Source: Clostridia bacterium
GTDB lineage: Bacteria > Bacillota > Clostridia > Oscillospirales > CAG-272
Assembly (NCBI GenBank): GCA_017453305.1
Contig: JAFTKJ010000019.1
Location: 1 to 61,768, forward strand
Reading direction: 5' to 3'
DNA length: 61,768 nucleotides
Under the pieces are notes generated by a model, which saw nothing but the letters and a program-made list of their open reading frames with translations, did no database searches and was not told the origin of the DNA. Below, one piece after another: positions 42,436-50,314 of the stretch. The translations under genes and the position numbers were made by a program. Within the stretch, counting starts at the first letter, position 1. Each line of letters begins with the position of its first letter.

Positions 42436-43663
42436 CCTTGTGATCATCGGCGGTGGTCCTGCCGGAATGAGCGCCGCAATTGCGGCATATGATGCAGGTG
42501 TAAAGGATCTGTTGATCCTGGAGCGCGACAGCAAGCTGGGCGGCATTTTGCAGCAATGCATTCACAATGGCTTTGGTCTGCACCGCTTTGGCGAGGAGCT
42601 GACCGGACCGGAGTACGCTTGGAGATACGAAAAAGAGGTGCTGGCTCGTAATATTCCCGTTCTGTCCGACACGATGGTACTGGATATTACCCCCGACAAA
42701 GTCGTTACGGCAACCAATTCCGAGCGCGGCGTTTTTCAGCTGCAAGCCAAGGCTGTCATTCTTGCCATGGGCTGCCGTGAAAGATCAAGAGGAGCACTCA
42801 ACATTGCGGGCACGCGACCTGCGGGCATTTTCAGCGCGGGAACCGCACAAAAATACGTCAACCTCAAGGGGTACCTCCCCGGCAAAAACGTCGTCATTCT
42901 CGGATCGGGCGACATTGGTCTGATCATGGCGCGCCGCATGACTCTGGAGGGTGCCAAGGTACATGCCGTATGTGAGCTGATGCCCTACTCGGGCGGCCTT
43001 GCACGCAACATTGAGCAATGCCTGAATGATTTTGACATTCCCCTAAAGCTCAGCCACACGGTGGTGGAGATCCACGGCAAGGAACGCCTTTCGGGTGTAA
43101 CCATTGCCAAGGTGGACGAAAACCGCCGTCCCATTGCCGAAACGCGCGAGTACATTCCCTGCGATACCCTGCTCCTTTCGGTTGGTCTGATCCCCGAAAA
43201 CGAGCTTTCCAAAACCGCATCGGTGACGCTTGACCGCGTGACAAACGGTGCTGTGGTCGACCAGGACAGACAAACCGACATAGAAGGCATTTTTGCCTGC
43301 GGGAACGTGCTCCACGTGCACGATCTTGTGGACTTTGTTTCCGAGGAGGCCGCCATTGCGGGTAAAAGTGCCGCAGATTATATCCTCGGGGCCGGCAAAA
43401 AGACCGTTCATATTCCGCTTTCCACCGACGGAAAGATCCGCTATACCGTTCCCCAATGCATCACGCAGGAAAAGGACGTCACGGTCTATTTCCGCGTAGC
43501 GGACGTTTACCGCAACGTAACGATTAAGGTAACGGACGGCGAGCGCGTGATCTGTCAAAAGAAGAAGAATCGCGTCGCTCCCGGAGAGATGGAAAGCATC
43601 AAGCTCACTGCCGCCGCGTTTGCGGATGCCAAGGAGCTGAAATTTTCATTGGAGGTAAAGTGA
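42422..43663 (+). CDS. NAD(P)/FAD-dependent oxidoreductase (second subunit)
   Basis: A 413-residue pyridine nucleotide-disulfide-type oxidoreductase: FAD motif LVIIGGGPAGMSAAI, NAD-binding VVILGSGDIGLIMARR near 160-175, and the closing FAD motif GIFACGNVLHVHDLVDFV. No redox CxxC pair is visible, so it is a flavin electron-transfer partner rather than a disulfide reductase. AAGGAGGAG lies inside the end of the preceding gene, with which it overlaps by 14 nt; an ATG one codon earlier is equally possible. Middle gene of the operon. Confidence 0.9.
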   Translation: MKQIDLVIIGGGPAGMSAAIAAYDAGVKDLLILERDSKLGGILQQCIHNGFGLHRFGEELTGPEYAWRYEKEVLARNIPVLSDTMVLDITPDKVVTATNSERGVFQLQAKAVILAMGCRERSRGALNIAGTRPAGIFSAGTAQKYVNLKGYLPGKNVVILGSGDIGLIMARRMTLEGAKVHAVCELMPYSGGLARNIEQCLNDFDIPLKLSHTVVEIHGKERLSGVTIAKVDENRRPIAETREYIPCDTLLLSVGLIPENELSKTASVTLDRVTNGAVVDQDRQTDIEGIFACGNVLHVHDLVDFVSEEAAIAGKSAADYILGAGKKTVHIPLSTDGKIRYTVPQCITQEKDVTVYFRVADVYRNVTIKVTDGERVICQKKKNRVAPGEMESIKLTAAAFADAKELKFSLEVK

Positions 43664-43664
43664 T

Positions 43665-44018
43665 ATGAAAAAGGAATTGACCTGTATCGTTTGCCCCGTG
43701 GGATGCCGATTGACAGTAACACTTGGTGAGAACGGAACCGTAGAGAGTGTGACGGGAAACACCTGTCCGCGCGGAAAGCAGTACGCCATTGACGAGTGCA
43801 CGCATCCCGTGCGCACCGTAACCACCACCGCGCGCACGAGCAAGGGTGGCGTGATTGCCGTTAAGACCGACCGCCCGATTCCCAAGGAACTGATGATGGA
43901 ATGTATGAGAGTGATTAACCGCACCACCGTCACGCTCCCCGCACGCATCGGCGACGTTGTGATTGCAAACCTCCTCGGAACCGATGCCAACGTAGTTGTG
44001 ACGGCAAATATGGATTAA
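43665..44018 (+). CDS. DUF1667 family protein (small third subunit)
   Basis: A 117-residue cysteine-containing protein of the DUF1667 family: TCIVCPVGCRLTVT at the N-terminus, NTCPRGKQYAIDE following, then the conserved HPVRTVTTT and PIPKELMMECM. It is found almost always as the third gene after GlpA-like and pyridine-nucleotide oxidoreductase genes, and probably binds an iron-sulfur cluster or metal for electron transfer. It starts 1 nt after the previous stop codon with GGAGG upstream. No glpK or transporter gene is near. Confidence 0.92.
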   Translation: MKKELTCIVCPVGCRLTVTLGENGTVESVTGNTCPRGKQYAIDECTHPVRTVTTTARTSKGGVIAVKTDRPIPKELMMECMRVINRTTVTLPARIGDVVIANLLGTDANVVVTANMD

Positions 44019-44125
44019 AAAAGGAAAAAGAGGCGAGTTGCGCAACTTCCCATAAGGAAGTTTAACACAACATTTGTAGGGGTCGACGTCCTCGGTGACC
44101 CGCAATAAACAAATTTCTGCAGAGA

Positions 44126-44360
44126 ACTTGCTTTCTCTGCAGATTTGTGTTATAATGAGGCTAACGAAAAGCCTCTCCCTTTGGGAGAGGTGGCGGCGTA
44201 GCCGACGGAGAGGGCAAATTGTTGCAATGATGCCCCCTCTCACCCGACTCCGTCGGGAGCTCTCCCTTAGGGAGAGCCTAAAGATACGTGCATCTTTAGG
44301 GGTATGGGCTTTGCCCAGTGCATTTGTTTGACAAATGCGAAACTGGCGATAAAGCGGAAA
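44126..44360 (+). repeat. Repeated structured element, copy A
   Basis: About 235 bp closely similar to 52074-52306. It begins with a promoter-like TTGCTT-N17-TATAAT, followed by AGCCTCTCCC / GGGAGAGG hairpins, a segment GGCGGCGTAGCCGACGGAGA and its partner CCGACTCCGTCGG, then GAAACTGGCGATAAA. It ends 34 nt before the start of the next gene. Confidence 0.85.
44128..44156 (+). promoter_or_regulatory. Promoter carried by repeat copy A
   Basis: TTGCTT, 17-nt spacer, TATAAT; the same elements at the same spacing occur in copy B. It reads into the gene at 44395. Confidence 0.6.
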
Positions 44361-44394
44361 AATAAATGTGAATTTAGCAGAGGAGCGAATAACA

Positions 44395-44907
44395 ATGTTA
44401 AATGAAGTAATCAGGCACATTCACAAATACGCAATGCCAATGTATGTAATGGTTTCCGTTCCGGAAATCAAAGAAGATAATATTTACCAGTCGCCGGTTA
44501 TTTTGGGGTGCTTCAAAACCAAGGAAGATGCTAAGGCTGCGTGGAAGGCAAGGACGCCCAATTATAAATCCATAAAGGCAAAAACAGTTCACATTTACTA
44601 TTTTAATCTACAAACAGACGTGCAGGAAATACCTGAAAATGTGTTCTTTAGGGGCTCATACGATGTTTCAGAATATGGTGGAGAGCTGCATTTTGTGTTT
44701 ATACCCAGTGACAGTTATGCGGACATCGAGTCTTATTACAATGTTCGTGAATGGATCAATACGCAACCCACAATTAGTTTTCGTGAACTTTGCGAAAAGT
44801 CAAACGGGTGGAAAACCTTCTATGCTTCTAATGAGTTGTTCTGCATAGAGTGCCCTGTAGGTAAACTTGTGAACATATCAGTTCCACTTACAGATGTGAT
44901 TTCTTGA
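44395..44907 (+). CDS. Hypothetical protein, unknown
   Basis: A 170-residue soluble protein, no signal or membrane segment, rich in Tyr, Glu and Ile. The start at 44395 has AGGAG 8 nt upstream; an in-frame GTG nine codons earlier has none. No family recognised. It lies directly behind repeat copy A, which supplies the only visible promoter, and ahead of a strong terminator, so it looks like a stand-alone accessory gene. Confidence 0.55.
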   Translation: MLNEVIRHIHKYAMPMYVMVSVPEIKEDNIYQSPVILGCFKTKEDAKAAWKARTPNYKSIKAKTVHIYYFNLQTDVQEIPENVFFRGSYDVSEYGGELHFVFIPSDSYADIESYYNVREWINTQPTISFRELCEKSNGWKTFYASNELFCIECPVGKLVNISVPLTDVIS

Positions 44908-44951
44908 TGATTTTTATCAACAAATTCCAATTTATCTAACAGAATAAAACG

Positions 44952-44985
44952 AACCCCGACAGAAAATCTGTCGGGGTTAATCTTT
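44952..44985 (+). terminator. Terminator of gene at 44395
   Basis: Perfect 12-bp stem (AACCCCGACAGA / TCTGTCGGGGTT, loop AAA), then AATCTTTG. Nearly the same hairpin follows the XRE gene at 52428. Confidence 0.85.
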
Positions 44986-45101
44986 GTCTTCTGCGGAGCA
45001 ATTATGCCTTTTTGGACCGTCGAGAGGACGCCGGTCCCTACAAGGAGAATGGTAACATCCTTATGAGAACCAGCCTTTCTTCGCCTCTTTTTCTTTTCCC
45101 T

Positions 45102-46010
45102 TCACGCTTGGAGATGATCGGCAAGCTCCTGCACGGAGGAAAGGAACTTTTGCAAAATCGGCGTGATGCGTCGATCGCTTCGCGTGATGTACCCAACGCT
45201 GTAAACGGAGTTGCTCTCCAAGGGAATGGAAATGATCTTTTGCTCGTTGAGTGCCGAGGGCATAATTCCCGTCCCAACCGTGTAAGCATCCGTCTTTAGC
45301 AAAAGATTCATTAACGTTGCGCGGTCACTGATCACAATGTGCTTCTTCGCGAACGCGTCCGAGATCATTTCCTCCATAAACCAAGAATCCTTATGCGGAC
45401 CTTGCTCATAGGAGAGATAGGGATAGCTGTTGAGTGCTCCATACGCTAAGCATGCCTCCTTTGAAAGCGGATGTCCACGGCGCACAAACACGTGTGGCGA
45501 CACCTTTAGGATCTCCGAAAATACAAGCTCCTTGCTTTGCAGGTATCTGCTCATAATATCAATATTCTCGTCCTTGATGGCAAGAATTCCAACGTCGCTG
45601 TACGCAAGCTCCACGTCGCGAATGACCTCGTACGTTTCCTTTTCCTGCAGAGAAAGCGAATACTCCTCATCTTCATTTTCCGTAACCAATCTGCAAAACG
45701 CATCCGCGATAAAATCATAGTGCTGGGTGGAAACGTACAATCGTGAGACTGCCCTCTCCCCCTTGTAGCGATTGGCGATAAAATCGTTTTTTGCAACGAT
45801 CTCTGCCGCGTACCGAACAAACTCTGCACCGTCCTCGGTCAGCACGGCGCCGGTTTTGGAGCGTTCGAAAATCCTGATCCCCAGCTCCTCCTCCAATTGG
45901 CGAATGCTTGTGGACAGACTGGGCTGAGCAACGAAAAGGTTTCTTGCCGCCTCGCTGAACGATCCCGTATTATGTATCTCCAAAGCATAAATGCATTGCT
46001 GTATTGTCAT
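45102..46010 (-). CDS. LysR family transcriptional regulator
   Basis: A 302-residue LysR-type regulator. N-terminal winged helix-turn-helix (1-60): FSEAARNLFVAQPSLSTSI, RQLEEELGIRIFERSKTG. The C-terminal periplasmic-binding-like effector domain (about 90-295) follows. Its ATG overlaps the stop codon of the DUF554 gene (ATGA), so both are in one operon rather than divergent, which is less usual for LysR proteins and suggests it regulates DUF554 or its own operon. Confidence 0.92.
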   Translation of the reverse strand: MTIQQCIYALEIHNTGSFSEAARNLFVAQPSLSTSIRQLEEELGIRIFERSKTGAVLTEDGAEFVRYAAEIVAKNDFIANRYKGERAVSRLYVSTQHYDFIADAFCRLVTENEDEEYSLSLQEKETYEVIRDVELAYSDVGILAIKDENIDIMSRYLQSKELVFSEILKVSPHVFVRRGHPLSKEACLAYGALNSYPYLSYEQGPHKDSWFMEEMISDAFAKKHIVISDRATLMNLLLKTDAYTVGTGIMPSALNEQKIISIPLESNSVYSVGYITRSDRRITPILQKFLSSVQELADHLQA

Positions 46011-46696
46011 GCAAGAACCACCTCCATAAATACGTTACACAAAATGATCAAAAGAATTCCGGGCAGGATATTGATGTTTTTGATCTTGCTTTTTGGGGGG
46101 CAGATCATATTAAAGCCCGAAAAAAATAAGATCAAGTATCCAAGTGAGCACAATTGGCGCAAAAGCTGATTGCTGATAAATGCCCCCATCAGGAATGCAC
46201 CTCCTGCAATTAAAACCTGCAAAAGCACAACGACCACCGAAGAAAGCGAAATCTTCTTCCCATACGTAGCACCAAGCATGATCGCAAACGGAAAATCAAT
46301 GATGCCTTTGAGGATCAATTGAAAGCTGTCCCCTTCTATGGCGTATAAGATGGGACCGCTGATTTGCAATCCACCAATTCCAAAAAATAAAATTGCATCA
46401 ATGACGCCGTTCTTTTCGCTATCTTGCGTATTTGAGAGCGAATACAGACGATCCTCAAGTCGCAAAGCATCCCCGATCGTACATCCGCCGACAAGCGCAA
46501 TTGCCACGATTACGGTATGCTCGCCAATAATTTTTCCGTCGGAGATACTGAGAATGTTTTCCAAGAGTCCGACAACGCTGATCAGCATAATTCCAATCGC
46601 CATAGCGGAATGATTTTCAAATCGCAGCTTTTTACGGCAAACACCACCTACAATTCCGCCAAGCGCGATGGAACACGCATCTACAATAAATCCCAT
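46007..46696 (-). CDS. DUF554 family membrane protein
   Basis: A 229-residue membrane protein of the DUF554 (YdfK-like) family, with about seven hydrophobic segments. Typical features are GGIVGGVCRKKL near the N-terminus, HTVIVAIALVGGCTIGDAL, and FFGIGGLQISGPILYAIEGD. These proteins are suspected small-molecule transporters; no substrate is known. Its own promoter lies upstream, though no strong ribosome site is seen near the ATG. Confidence 0.88.
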   Translation of the reverse strand: MGFIVDACSIALGGIVGGVCRKKLRFENHSAMAIGIMLISVVGLLENILSISDGKIIGEHTVIVAIALVGGCTIGDALRLEDRLYSLSNTQDSEKNGVIDAILFFGIGGLQISGPILYAIEGDSFQLILKGIIDFPFAIMLGATYGKKISLSSVVVVLLQVLIAGGAFLMGAFISNQLLRQLCSLGYLILFFSGFNMICPPKSKIKNINILPGILLIILCNVFMEVVLA

Positions 46697-46735
46697 TTGT
46701 TTTGTTTACACCTTTCCAAAGTAGTCCTCTTATTA

Positions 46736-46764
46736 TTATAGCACAACAGCATCCAAATGTAAAA
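46736..46764 (-). promoter_or_regulatory. Sigma-A promoter of DUF554-lysR operon
   Basis: TTTACA, 17-nt spacer, TATAAT on the minus strand. Confidence 0.8.
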
Positions 46765-46801
46765 TACAAAAAAACTATGGTCGGTGAACAAAAAAGGAAC
46801 C

Positions 46802-46972
46802 TCATATGCGTGATACTCTTAACGGAGTATCACGCATCGAGATAAATCCCTAACGGGATTTTCGATATGTTGCTAGCGCAACTCGATATGCCTACGGCTC
46901 GATATGTTTGCTCCGCAAACGAGGGATTTATCTCATATCGAATTGGTGCGAAGCGACAATAAGTGAGAGCCT
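46802..46972. repeat. Short-palindrome array 1 (linker CGATATG)
   Basis: At least five different short palindromes in a row: GATACTC/GAGTATC, AAATCCC/GGGATTT, TTGCTAGCGCAA, GCCTACGGC and TTTGCTCCGCAAA, joined by CGATATG or close variants. An outer pair GAGATAAATCCC / GGGATTTATCTC encloses the block, so RNA from it would fold as a multi-branched structure. No coding region. Confidence 0.75.
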
Positions 46973-47011
46973 TTCATCGTTCCTTAACCAAAGGACATTG
47001 CCATAAAAGTC

Positions 47012-47107
47012 GGCAATTCGAGGAGCTCGAGCCGCGTGTGCTCACACGATGAATGAAGGACAGGTACGTGTACCTGCCCTTCATTCATGGTGGAAACAGG
47101 GAGACTC
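47012..47107 (-). repeat. Truncated tRNA-Val 3' end plus terminator, copy 1
   Basis: Similar in order to 47187-47281: GGCAATTCG, GGAGCTCGAGCCGCGTGTG, a hairpin (GAATGAAGG / CCTTCATTC), then the 20 bases that form the 3' end of tRNA-Val (47088-47107). The remainder of the tRNA is missing. It looks like the residue of a second tRNA gene with its own terminator. Confidence 0.75.
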
Positions 47108-47225
47108 AGGAACTCAAACGCGCGGTATCATGCGCTGCATTTTGTTTATTAGCAAAGCCGCGCGTTATGGCGTAATTGCCGCTTGCGGCAATTCGCGGAG
47201 CTCGAGCCGCGTGTGTTCGAACGAT

Positions 47226-47260
47226 AAAACAAGAGCAGGCTACATGCCTGCTCTTGTTTT
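47226..47260 (-). terminator. Terminator of tRNA-Val
   Basis: Perfect 15-bp stem (AAAACAAGAGCAGGC / GCCTGCTCTTGTTTT, loop 5 nt) just after the tRNA 3' end, with TTGTTTTATC on the minus strand. Confidence 0.85.
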
Positions 47261-47261
47261 A

Positions 47262-47338
<77 letters not shown>

Positions 47339-47354
47339 ATTCAGTTCTTCGCAT

Positions 47355-47383
47355 ATTATATCACATTTCTTGTAAAATTGCAA
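47355..47383 (-). promoter_or_regulatory. Sigma-A promoter of tRNA-Val
   Basis: TTGCAA, 17-nt spacer, TATAAT on the minus strand, ending 17 nt before the tRNA. Confidence 0.8.
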
Positions 47384-47486
47384 TACTTTTTTCAAAAAAA
47401 TCAAAAAAGTTTCCGCACTGTAATACTGCAAAAAACAACACCACAAGGTGTGTCTTCCATAAAGCAGGTTTTACCTACCGAAATAC

Positions 47487-47522
47487 AAAAGGAGTACGGA
47501 CAGTTTTGTTCGTACTCCTTTT
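47487..47522. terminator. Orphan terminator hairpin
   Basis: 12-bp stem (AAAAGGAGTACG / CGTACTCCTTTT), T-rich both sides. Not attached to an evident gene. Confidence 0.6.
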
Positions 47523-47593
47523 TACACGCCTTGTCTGCAAGGTATAGTGTGTTACACCTTTCAGGTGTACTGTCGGGTGGTAAGACAGCCGAG

Positions 47594-47703
47594 GTGGCTC
47601 GCGCAAGCGAGACGGAGGGATTGTTAAAAATAAAATTATACCGAAAAACAATCCCTCAGTCACCTTCGGCGACAGCTCCCTTTGCACAAGGGAGCCTTTG
47701 GAT
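47594..47703. repeat. MITE-like palindromic element
   Basis: Non-coding. It contains GGAGGGATTGTT ... AACAATCCCTC inverted arms, GTCACCTTCGGCGACAGC, and GCTCCCTTTGCACAAGGGAGC. It belongs to the same GGCTCCC / CGAAG-loop family as 49039-49178 and the core of repeats A and B. The surrounding 47384-47777 holds no gene I can support. Confidence 0.7.
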
Positions 47704-47777
47704 TGTGCGCCCCGAAAGTCTGTCTATTTTTCCTGATAAGTGCTGACTTAATTAAAGACACCTTGCTTCACGATAAT

Positions 47778-48845
47778 TTACAGCAATTGATTCAATTTGT
47801 TTTCAATATTGATAAACCAATCTTTATTTCGATATTCATTAAAAAACTCCCAAGCCAACTCCTTTTTCAAGAGGTGAACAACCTGTTTGTTATATGACGG
47901 TGCATCATACACGTGCCATCCCATAACAAGCGGATAATTTATGTCGTGGTCTTTTACCGAGACGGATTTTTCGGCGCATTGCAAAGCGCGCATCAGATGA
48001 TGCTTTATTACTTCTTCATTTTTACTCAAAGCAATCTCATCCTCGGCAATGCTTCTATGCTCCATACACATACGTTGGAGGTCCTCAAATCCCATATCAT
48101 CATTCGGGAAAACGAGCTCATACATTTGTGCCACAGCTTTGCTTACCGCTTGAACATACGCAGTACCGCCCGGAATGTCCTTACAGTCTGCCATTTTGGC
48201 ACTCATATAAAACAAATTGTTGAGATACCAATAGTTTGCAAATCGGAATTCCGAAAGCATTTCATCACCATCATCAGTTATTTGAACGAACAACATTTCT
48301 CTTGAGTGCATCAAAGGAAAAGCTTTGAAAGCCCATTTCTCCGCCATTTCGTGATTGCCACAAGCGGCGTAGGTGCGAGAGATCTGCCATATAGCTTGCC
48401 CTTTATAATATGAACCACCGTTGCTATTATATATTTCCGTGCCAAGTTCTACGATTTCCTTTTGATACTTTATTTTGTCAATATCGTAGTATATAGACAT
48501 AAGCATTTCCTTGACCTCAATGTTATTGGGGAGCTTGTGATACGCCTCCTGCCAAATCGGTAAAGTCCCCGAAATATCACCGTTGCGATAGATTTCGGCT
48601 GCTTTTGCCTCATATTCTTCATAAAGCTTTTTCTCATCGATTTGCTCCGCCCCAAGAAGCTCGTCAACGGTAATTCCGAAAAATCGTGCAAGTTCGGGCA
48701 AAAGTTCAATGTCGGGATATGTGCTTGAATTTTCCCATTTGCTAACCGCTTGGAACGAAACATTCAAGTATTGCGCTAATTTCTCTTGAGATATATTTTT
48801 CTCTTTACGGAGACTTTTCAATTTTTCTCCTAAGTTGATACCCAT
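47778..48845 (-). CDS. XRE family regulator with TPR-like C-terminal domain
   Basis: A 355-residue protein: N-terminal Cro/C1-type helix-turn-helix (about 5-62, LAQYLNVSFQAVSKWENS) and a long helical C-terminal region (about 85-340) with repeat-like pairs of helices. This layout resembles regulators that sense a peptide or partner protein with the C-terminal repeats, but no cognate peptide gene is visible. AAGGAG lies about 11 nt upstream. Its own promoter lies at 48887; a 10-bp inverted repeat further upstream may be an operator. Confidence 0.85.
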   Translation of the reverse strand: MGINLGEKLKSLRKEKNISQEKLAQYLNVSFQAVSKWENSSTYPDIELLPELARFFGITVDELLGAEQIDEKKLYEEYEAKAAEIYRNGDISGTLPIWQEAYHKLPNNIEVKEMLMSIYYDIDKIKYQKEIVELGTEIYNSNGGSYYKGQAIWQISRTYAACGNHEMAEKWAFKAFPLMHSREMLFVQITDDGDEMLSEFRFANYWYLNNLFYMSAKMADCKDIPGGTAYVQAVSKAVAQMYELVFPNDDMGFEDLQRMCMEHRSIAEDEIALSKNEEVIKHHLMRALQCAEKSVSVKDHDINYPLVMGWHVYDAPSYNKQVVHLLKKELAWEFFNEYRNKDWFINIENKLNQLL

Positions 48846-48886
48846 GTAAATATTCTCCTTTCAAGTTTTATTGTAGCTACGCTTAT

Positions 48887-48915
48887 ATTATACAATATTT
48901 CATTTAGTAAAACAA
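48887..48915 (-). promoter_or_regulatory. Sigma-A promoter of XRE gene at 47778
   Basis: TTGTTT, 17-nt spacer, TATAAT on the minus strand. Confidence 0.65.
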
Positions 48916-48932
48916 TAACTTGATATTTGAAT

Positions 48933-48955
48933 TTTGGTTGAGAGGCTCAACCAAA
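48933..48955. promoter_or_regulatory. Inverted repeat, candidate operator
   Basis: Perfect 10-bp arms TTTGGTTGAG / CTCAACCAAA with 3-nt centre, 18 nt upstream of the -35 of the XRE gene. Could bind that regulator; a terminator role is less likely because no T-tract follows. Confidence 0.45.
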
Positions 48956-49038
48956 TTGGGAAGAAAATAAGTCGGTTTGCATTCTACGGTGTAGCAAGCA
49001 TAGCAACCGTGGCTACGCACAATTGCCAATACGCAGCC

Positions 49039-49178
49039 TAAGGCTCCCTCTGGGAGGGAGCTGGCAGCGAAGCTGACTGAGGGAGAGTGCGTTACGGTAA
49101 CATCAGTACATATTCAAACTCACGCGGGCTCCTTCCACCACCTCGTGGTCCCCCTTCCTCCCGGAGGAAGGCTTTTTA
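49039..49178. repeat. MITE-like palindromic element
   Basis: About 140 bp, non-coding. Left end GGCTCCCTCTGGGAGGGAGC followed by TGGCAGCGAAGCTGACTGA; right end, read inverted, AGCCTTCCTCCGGGAGGAAG followed by ACCACGAGGTGGT. The two ends are variants of one palindromic unit in inverted orientation. Together with flanking AT-rich sequence it fills the gene-free gap 48956-49202. Confidence 0.7.
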
Positions 49179-49202
49179 TCACCTTCCGGAAGATAGCAAA
49201 AA

Positions 49203-49232
49203 GCACTTGTGGAAAATTCTTGCCACAAGTGC
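49203..49232 (-). terminator. Terminator of XRE gene at 49323
   Basis: Perfect 10-bp stem (GCACTTGTGG / CCACAAGTGC) followed on the minus strand by TTTTTGC. Confidence 0.8.
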
Positions 49233-49322
49233 CTTTGCGTTACTTTTGTCATTTGAAATGTTGTCTTTAATTAAGGCATACGAAGCACTGCTTTTGTGGA
49301 CACAAAAGCGAAAATGATTTCT

Positions 49323-50117
49323 CTATTTATCAAGAAAATTTGCCAGGCTACAAAGCAAAGCATCATATTTCACAGACAAATGGTCTTCTGCATCTTTCCG
49401 CAATAGCTGTTGTATGGCATTGTACAGTTTATTGGCAAAAAACTCTATGTTATCCATCTGCACTTTTGAATAGGTTTCGGAATGAGGGTCAGTTTCGATT
49501 AAAGGGGTATATTCCGGGAAATAGGTACACATTAGCACCTTCCGTAAGTATTCCTTTGATAAATTTAGATTTTTTTGATAGTTCTCATTTTCAAACGGAG
49601 TCTCGCAAAAATGTATAGCCATTCTGTAATTCGCATAACTGCGAATTTCCTCATCTTGTGAAATATCCAAAATACGAGTAGCACATTCGAATATTTTTTC
49701 ATTTATTTCTCGATGTTGATTTTCATTTTCTATATTATCGTGGAGATTTTCAAGAAGTGAAAGCTGTATTTTCATTACTCGATCATCATTCATAATATCA
49801 ATTGCATCTATTAAAAAATCCTCATATTCTTTTCTGAGGGTAGAAAAATTACCTTGTGTTTTTTGAGAATATTTCTCAGATAGATAGTTGATACGTTTCT
49901 CCTTTGAAGTGCTATCAAAACCGCATAATATATCCATCGAAATATGAAAAATCGAACATATCTTAGCAACCGTTGCAATATCGGGTGCTGCAATGTTATT
50001 TTCATATCTTGAGACCATTTGCGGAGATATAAACAGTAAATCTGCAAGCTCACTCTGTGTCATTTTAAATTCTTTTCTATAGAGCTTTATGTTTTTTCCT
50101 ATCGTTTCATAGATCAT
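49323..50117 (-). CDS. XRE family transcriptional regulator with helical C-terminal domain
   Basis: A 264-residue protein: N-terminal Cro/C1 helix-turn-helix (about 5-62, LADLLFISPQMVSRYENN) and a helical C-terminal domain (about 80-264) without recognised motif. The start at 50117 follows AAAGGCGG. The same domain order as the regulator at 47778 but no obvious close sequence similarity beyond the DNA-binding part. Target genes unknown. Confidence 0.82.
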   Translation of the reverse strand: MIYETIGKNIKLYRKEFKMTQSELADLLFISPQMVSRYENNIAAPDIATVAKICSIFHISMDILCGFDSTSKEKRINYLSEKYSQKTQGNFSTLRKEYEDFLIDAIDIMNDDRVMKIQLSLLENLHDNIENENQHREINEKIFECATRILDISQDEEIRSYANYRMAIHFCETPFENENYQKNLNLSKEYLRKVLMCTYFPEYTPLIETDPHSETYSKVQMDNIEFFANKLYNAIQQLLRKDAEDHLSVKYDALLCSLANFLDK

Positions 50118-50222
50118 AACTGTACCGCCTTTCTTTGATAAAAGTATACCACAAAAACATTCTTCAAGTCTACATACTACCACGCAAATTCATTTGCATA
50201 AGACTTGAAATAACCATAAAAC

Positions 50223-50260
50223 AACGCCGAAAGCTATTAATTAAAATGTCTTTCGGCGTT
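50223..50260 (-). terminator. Terminator of MFS gene
   Basis: 11-bp stem (AACGCCGAAAG / CTTTCGGCGTT) followed on the minus strand by GTTTTATGG. Confidence 0.8.
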
Positions 50261-50314
50261 ATTGCTATTCACTTTATAAAACTGCTCTACGGCAGGTGCC
50301 ACAATGCGGAGCTT

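Noticed and set aside
44019-44125. Possible gene between DUF1667 and repeat A
   Set aside because: Only about 100 nt with fragments of a hairpin (AACTTCC/GGAAGTT) and no open frame with a ribosome site.
46802-46972. Possible CRISPR array
   Set aside because: The palindromes differ from one another, the constant linker is only about 7 nt, and no cas gene is present.
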